The position numbers were made by a program, and so were the translations under genes. A stretch of 64,000 nucleotides of DNA, taken from assembly GCA_045613125.1 (NCBI GenBank), contig JAZLAM010000020.1, forward strand, positions 9,917 to 73,916, written 5' to 3'. Below the pieces are notes generated by a model. That model did not search any database and was not told the DNA's origin. It saw nothing but the letters and a program-made list of their open reading frames with translations. This DNA is from JAFTYO01 sp045613125 (GTDB taxonomy: Bacteria > Pseudomonadota > Alphaproteobacteria > RF32 > CAG-239). This document shows, piece by piece, positions 60,489 to 64,000 of the stretch (the first letter of the stretch is position 1; each line of letters begins with the position of its first letter).

Positions 60489-61049
60489 ATGAAAGTACTT
60501 TATATTAATTCTTGTATAAGAAAAAATTCACGAACAAAAATATTAGCTGATTATTTAGTTAATAAAATCGGTGGCGATGTTAAAGAAATAGTGTTAAATG
60601 AAGAAAAAATAGCACCATTTGATAATAGTATTCTGCAAAAAAGAGATAAATTAATATCTGAAAGTGATTTTAATGATGAAATGTTTTCATATGCCAAAGA
60701 TTTTGCTAAATCTGATATTATTGTTGTTGCTGCACCTTATTGGGATTTGTCATTTCCATCAATATTAAAAGTGTTTTTTGAGCAAATTAATATATTAAAA
60801 TTGGTGTTTGATTATTCTGATAAAGGTGAAATAGTTTCTTTATGTAAAGCTAAAAAACTTTATTATGTAACAACCAAAGGCGGATATGGTCCTGATGACT
60901 TTGGTTTTAAGTATGTTGAAGCTTTGAGTAAAACATTTTATGGTATAAAAGATGTTGTTTTAATAAAAGCAGAAGGTTTGGATATTTACGGTAATAATGT
61001 TGAAGCTATTTTAGCAAAAACAAAGGAAAATATAGATACATTGGTATAA
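60489..61049 (+). CDS. NAD(P)H-dependent flavin oxidoreductase, flavodoxin-like fold (AzoR/NQO-like)
   Basis: The start at 60489 is chosen because the fold begins M-K-V-L-Y-I-N-S; upstream in-frame codons lack support. About 186 residues. FMN-binding features: first strand then N-S-C-I-R-K-N-S-R-T phosphate loop, A-A-P-Y-W-D-L-S-F-P-S-I-L-K (about 82-95) and T-T-K-G-G-Y-G (about 130-136), matching the azoreductase / NAD(P)H-quinone reductase family. Probably reduces quinones or nitro/azo compounds. A convergent gene ends 4 bases away. Confidence 0.85.
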   Translation: MKVLYINSCIRKNSRTKILADYLVNKIGGDVKEIVLNEEKIAPFDNSILQKRDKLISESDFNDEMFSYAKDFAKSDIIVVAAPYWDLSFPSILKVFFEQINILKLVFDYSDKGEIVSLCKAKKLYYVTTKGGYGPDDFGFKYVEALSKTFYGIKDVVLIKAEGLDIYGNNVEAILAKTKENIDTLV

Positions 61050-61053
61050 AGAA

Positions 61054-61866
61054 CTATTTTATAAAATCAGAAATAGTTTGATATAAATCTTTTTGATTTT
61101 TATTTGTTATAAAATTGTGCGAGCTTTGAGAGATTTTTGCAATTTTTGCTTTCATGATATCTGCGACCTTTTTGATATCTTTTTCTTCAATTATTCTGTC
61201 TTTTTCTGCAATAACAAATAATGTAGGTGCTTTAATGTTTTGCGCCAGTTTTACAGCATTGTAAGATTTTGCATTATCAACAACGTTGTAAAAAATATTT
61301 GCAGATTTTTCCTTTAGTTTATATTCATAATAGCCTTTTTCTTTCCATTGTTTACAAAAATCTGGCATGTTTTTCATACATGAATTTTCCCATTGTTGTC
61401 CGCCGACAACCGGTGCTATAGGGATTAAAAAGCTTATGTTATTATTGTTATGTGAATATAAAATAGTTGTGGCACCTCCAAGTGAATGTCCGGCAACAGC
61501 AAATGGCTCACGGTAAAAATCTTGATCCTTTGTCCAGTTTACAACAGTTTCTAAATCTTCTAAAAATGTATTTAAAGAAACATCAGAAACGTTACCATAG
61601 CTTTTACCTAAAGAATATCTGGCAACAAAAGTAACAACAGTATATCCGTTATCTAAAAAAGCTTTTTTAGCCGATTGTACAACTTGATGTTTCATATCAG
61701 AAGCTAAACCATGTAAGAGAAATGCTAATTTACTACCGGTTTCATTATGGATTTTAACATATATAGATTGCCCTTGATTATTTTTCAGGATAACACTGTG
61801 TTCATTGTTTAATAATGAACAACTAACAAGCATAAAGGTTAAAACAAGTAAAAGAAATTTTTTCAT
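61054..61866 (-). CDS. Alpha/beta hydrolase lipoprotein
   Basis: A 270-residue protein with a lipobox (L-V-S-C, Cys16). The alpha/beta hydrolase fold has the oxyanion segment F-L-L-H-G-L-A-S-D near 48-56, the nucleophile elbow G-H-S-L-G-G with Ser128, the acid Asp in A-E-K-D-R near 222, and the catalytic His in S-S-H-N-F near 251. An anchored periplasmic esterase or peptidase of unknown substrate. Convergent with the flavin reductase gene and divergent from another hydrolase. Confidence 0.85.
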   Translation of the reverse strand: MKKFLLLVLTFMLVSCSLLNNEHSVILKNNQGQSIYVKIHNETGSKLAFLLHGLASDMKHQVVQSAKKAFLDNGYTVVTFVARYSLGKSYGNVSDVSLNTFLEDLETVVNWTKDQDFYREPFAVAGHSLGGATTILYSHNNNNISFLIPIAPVVGGQQWENSCMKNMPDFCKQWKEKGYYEYKLKEKSANIFYNVVDNAKSYNAVKLAQNIKAPTLFVIAEKDRIIEEKDIKKVADIMKAKIAKISQSSHNFITNKNQKDLYQTISDFIK

Positions 61867-62040
61867 GTTATACTGTTGTATGAGAAGTATTTTAATAGCA
61901 TATACAGGTGGTAAATATCATAAAAATTGCAAAATATCAAGTTATTTATTGACTTTCTCTATTGTCTGATACAAATATATGTCAAAAGTGTTTTAGATAT
62001 ACTCTATATTTGTTCTTTCTTATAAACAAAAGGATTATTT

Positions 62041-62832
62041 ATGAAAAAAATTGTTTATTTGTTAGGTGGTATCGTTTGCTTATTTGTTTTGTATTTAACA
62101 ACTTTATTTCTAATGCAAGATAAATTGTTGTTCAAGCCTGATAATGACTATATTTCGCCACAAGAAGCCAATTTAAATGATGTTAGCGAAAATGTGTTGA
62201 CTATGTCTGATGGTACAAAAATTATGACATGGATAAAAGATGGTAATAAGAATTTGCCTGCTATATTATTTTTTCATGGTAATCGTGGGCAAATTTCAGA
62301 ATTTGCTTCCCAAATAATACGTTTTAACGAAGATGGATATGGTGTTTTTTTAGCTGAATATAGAGGATATGGCAATTCAGAAGGAAAAATAAATCAAGAT
62401 AAAATGTTTTCAGACGGAGCAGAGATATATGATTGGATAAAAAAGAGAGGATATTCCAAAATAATTGTTATCGGATATTCATTTGGTTGTGCTGCCTCAA
62501 TTGGTTTATCAAGCAAAAGAAATGTTGATGGATTGGCACTGATTTCTCCTTTTGCATCATTATCGCGTTTGGTTGCAGAAAAATATCCATTTGCTGATTG
62601 GATATTAAAAGATGATTACCCATCTGAAAAAACTATTCAAAAATTTACAGATCCAATTTTAATCATTCACGGAACTGCAGATACTTTAGTTCCTTTTTAT
62701 CATGCGAAAATATTATATGAGCAAAGAAAAAATAATGCAGAGTTACATTTATTGGCTGAAAAAGGGCATCGAGAAGCCTTTTGGGCTGAAGAAACTCCAA
62801 TCTTAATTTCTAATTGGTTAAAAAGCTTGTAG
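62041..62832 (+). CDS. Membrane-anchored alpha/beta hydrolase (Bem46/YfhR-like)
   Basis: A 263-residue protein with an N-terminal signal anchor (about 4-24). The hydrolase core has F-F-H-G-N-R-G near 76-82, R-G-Y-G-N-S-E-G, the nucleophile elbow G-Y-S-F-G-C with Ser147, Asp in H-G-T-A-D-T near 222 and His in E-K-G-H-R-E near 248. This arrangement is that of the YfhR/Bem46/ABHD12-13-type serine hydrolases. Function unknown. AAAGGA precedes the ATG. Confidence 0.85.
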   Translation: MKKIVYLLGGIVCLFVLYLTTLFLMQDKLLFKPDNDYISPQEANLNDVSENVLTMSDGTKIMTWIKDGNKNLPAILFFHGNRGQISEFASQIIRFNEDGYGVFLAEYRGYGNSEGKINQDKMFSDGAEIYDWIKKRGYSKIIVIGYSFGCAASIGLSSKRNVDGLALISPFASLSRLVAEKYPFADWILKDDYPSEKTIQKFTDPILIIHGTADTLVPFYHAKILYEQRKNNAELHLLAEKGHREAFWAEETPILISNWLKSL

Positions 62833-62869
62833 ATAAAACATATTAACTAAATTCTTTTAGAAAAAATCC

Positions 62870-62893
62870 CCCCACGTAAAACGTGGGGTTCTT
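62870..62893. repeat. IS right-end hairpin
   Basis: An 8-bp perfect stem with an AAA loop, followed by TTCTTC. A near copy occurs at 57435-57464. Confidence 0.7.
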
Positions 62894-62968
62894 CATATGC
62901 GGCTAGAAGCCTTTAGCACTGGCAACCCCTGAACGGGGCACCCAATATCTGCCAGACGCAATTTATTA

Positions 62969-63424
62969 CTACTTACCCGTAAACGGATCATTTAAGTCCA
63001 TTGTCAGTTGTTCTGCCATTTGGTCTTGCTTCAACTGATCTTTTATATACTCTTTAATTTTTTCGGTGTTTTTACCGGTTGTATCTACATAGTACCCCTT
63101 ACACCAAAACTCTCTGTTTCTATATTGATATTTTATATTACTCCATTTCTCATATATCAGTAAACTACTCTTACCTTTTAAGAAACCCATAAATCCTGAC
63201 ACACTTATCTTTGGTGATATCTTTACTAATATATGTATATGATCTGGACAAGCTTCACCTTCTAGTATTTCTACACCTTTCCATCTACACAACTCTTTTA
63301 GTATTTTTACTATCTCTAGTCTTCTACTCCCATAAAAAACTTTTCTTCTATGTTTGGGCGCAAATACTATATGGTATTTACAATTCCATCTCGTATGTGC
63401 TAATCTTTCTATGTCACTTTTCAT
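62969..63424 (-). CDS. tnpA: IS200/IS605 family transposase TnpA
   Basis: The start at 63424 is preceded by GGAGG; a TTG four codons upstream is unlikely. About 151 residues, the normal size. The Y1 HUH motif is H-I-H (His62, His64) in C-P-D-H-I-H-I-L-V, and the catalytic Tyr126 lies in the E-Y-I-K-D-Q helix. The protein appears intact, so the element may be active. A hairpin in its leader covers the ribosome site (see regulatory entry). Confidence 0.95.
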   Translation of the reverse strand: MKSDIERLAHTRWNCKYHIVFAPKHRRKVFYGSRRLEIVKILKELCRWKGVEILEGEACPDHIHILVKISPKISVSGFMGFLKGKSSLLIYEKWSNIKYQYRNREFWCKGYYVDTTGKNTEKIKEYIKDQLKQDQMAEQLTMDLNDPFTGK

Positions 63425-63432
63425 ATTGACCT

Positions 63433-63484
63433 CCAATTAGGTTATTTTGCATCTTGGCAGACCGCAAAATTCTAACCTAATTGG
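63433..63484 (-). promoter_or_regulatory. Leader hairpin able to mask the tnpA ribosome site
   Basis: CCAATTAGGTTA (63433-63444) and TAACCTAATTGG (63473-63484) form a 12-bp stem that is extended by TTTTGC / GCAAAA. In the minus-strand transcript the distal arm ends in the TTGG that begins TTGGAGG, the tnpA Shine-Dalgarno. A similar leader hairpin represses translation in IS200; by analogy it would do so here. Confidence 0.6.
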
Positions 63485-63521
63485 AGCGCTTTGACAACTT
63501 CATCGCTATAAGCTTCTCTGA

Positions 63522-63544
63522 ACCACGCGTCTAACGCGTGGTTT
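63522..63544. repeat. IS left-end hairpin
   Basis: AACCACGCGT / ACGCGTGGTT stem with a CTA loop and flanking T-run, upstream of tnpA. In IS200 types the left end also stops incoming transcription. Confidence 0.65.
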
Positions 63545-63553
63545 TTGGAATAC

Positions 63554-63679
63554 AAAAAAGTCGCCGTTTGGCGCACGCAAAGCACAGCGCCCCTATCGGG
63601 TTATCACGTTTGAGCAAACAAAATTCGTTTGCTCAAATCCTGACGACTTTTGAACTCTGGCTGGAGTGAGCTTGCAATC
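63554..63679. repeat. Dispersed structured repeat, copy B
   Basis: Second copy of the 125-bp element, 3.3 kb from copy A and in the same orientation. Here the internal arm is perfect: TTTGAGCAAAC faces GTTTGCTCAAA. Its left part appears cut short next to the IS end. Confidence 0.85.
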
Positions 63680-63705
63680 CTCGAGGTAAATATAGCTATT
63701 ACTCA

Positions 63706-64000
63706 TTATCTTTCATATAGTTTATTTGTTATAATTTCATTTGCAAAGAAGTTAATTGCATTCTTTTCTGCATAATAACCTGTTGTTGCATGATTAAAGA
63801 AAGGCCATGTAAAGAAGAATGGTAACCATACAAAGTCTCTCACACGTTGAGGAGCTGAAACACCATATATTTCCTCACCTTTAACATATAACTGCATAGA
63901 TATGTCCACACCAAAATCATTGTATATAGGAAATATGGTTAATGTATAACCACTTAATAATGCAGGTCCCATTTGTTCTGTTGTATTTGGTCCACTTACT
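63706..64000 (-). CDS. C-terminal part of an unknown protein, truncated by the window
   Basis: The frame stays open to the right edge, so the start lies outside. About 98 residues are visible, with a hydrophobic/aromatic segment (W-L-P-F-F-F-T-W-P-F-F-N-H) and a Y-T-L-T-I-F-P strand. The internal Met at 63972 is unlikely to be the start. It may be a lipoprotein or envelope protein of unknown type; I do not recognise it. Confidence 0.5.
   Translation of the reverse strand, partial: VSGPNTTEQMGPALLSGYTLTIFPIYNDFGVDISMQLYVKGEEIYGVSAPQRVRDFVWLPFFFTWPFFNHATTGYYAEKNAINFFANEIITNKLYER

Larger units (their letters stand above)
62866..63548 (-). mobile_element. IS200/IS605-type insertion sequence
   Basis: A single tnpA gene (minus) lies between two subterminal hairpins: CCCCACGT / ACGTGGGG (62870-62877, 62881-62888) downstream, and AACCACGCGT / ACGCGTGGTT (about 63522-63544) upstream. 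There is no terminal inverted repeat and no tnpB, as expected for IS200 types, which move as single strands by a Y1 HUH transposase. The exact ends are not determinable here. It lies directly beside repeat copy B. Confidence 0.8.

Noticed and set aside
63211..63429. A plus-strand ORF opposite tnpA
   Set aside because: It is antisense to an intact transposase and has no supporting signal.
1..64000. CRISPR arrays and tRNA genes
   Set aside because: No regularly spaced short repeats and no tRNA-like T-arm with matching acceptor were found on either strand by reading.

Overview
The window is AT-rich bacterial chromosome. Its housekeeping genes point to an alphaproteobacterium: a GapR/DUF2312 protein, the mltB-rlpA-dacA-tmk-holB-tatD-MBL cluster, pyruvate phosphate dikinase next to a Gram-negative envelope gene set (LolC/LolD, FadL, RlpA), and pilin-like and Cys-rich secreted proteins of the kind I associate with uncultured gut Alphaproteobacteria (RF32-like). 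The genus assignment is inference. I see no rRNA, tRNA or CRISPR array.

Layout. 1-3.2 kb: end of a CaCA exchanger, a small membrane protein, an aldo/keto reductase, a DUF4139 secreted protein. 3.4-6.9 kb: a large repeat-bearing lipoprotein gene that looks foreign. 7-13 kb: a pilin-like protein, a candidate structured RNA, FadL, a bifunctional Aas-type acyltransferase/acyl-ACP synthetase, a Cys-rich secreted protein, a HAD phosphatase. 13.2-17.4 kb: metG, a membrane-anchored SNase-like protein and trkH. 17.4-20.4 kb: a thioredoxin-like lipoprotein, an unknown protein, a YgiW-like OB-fold protein and a MATE exporter. 20.5-23.2 kb: a tight three-gene sugar-transfer operon (nucleotidyltransferase, DPM1-like synthase, GT39-like membrane transferase). 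23.2-26.9 kb, minus strand: hemW, a galU-like gene and a 517-aa protein with a possible RelA/SpoT-like core. 27.0-28.4 kb: folA-thyA. 28.5-30.4 kb: an orphan gene, a 670-bp non-coding stretch with paired palindromes, and a DUF4402 secreted protein. 30.5-31.4 kb: rplM-rpsI. 31.6-37.7 kb: a 2027-aa protein. 37.9-40.6 kb: ppdK. 41.0-51.5 kb: a long plus-strand run of envelope and replication genes ending in dnaJ-lolC-lolD. 51.6-62.8 kb: mscL, a deaminase, ppa, gapR, pyk, a histidine phosphatase, GNAT, phosphoribosyltransferase, GrpB-like, flavodoxin-like and two alpha/beta hydrolase genes. 62.9-63.7 kb: an IS200/IS605 element beside a dispersed repeat.

The most unusual item is the 2027-aa protein (31628-37711, minus). 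It joins an N-terminal M48-like metallopeptidase (HELGH) to a C-terminal region carrying, in order, recognisable counterparts of the UbiB/ADCK atypical-kinase motifs (KxGQ, a serine/alanine loop, a lysine, an HxD-like catalytic segment and a D-x-G metal site), separated by about 1000 residues of unknown sequence. Other points of interest are a set of orphan genes that lack a Shine-Dalgarno sequence, three of which share an AT-rich leader motif; the displacement of metG from its usual cluster; a candidate ncRNA at 7.65-7.85 kb; and a 125-bp structured repeat present twice.
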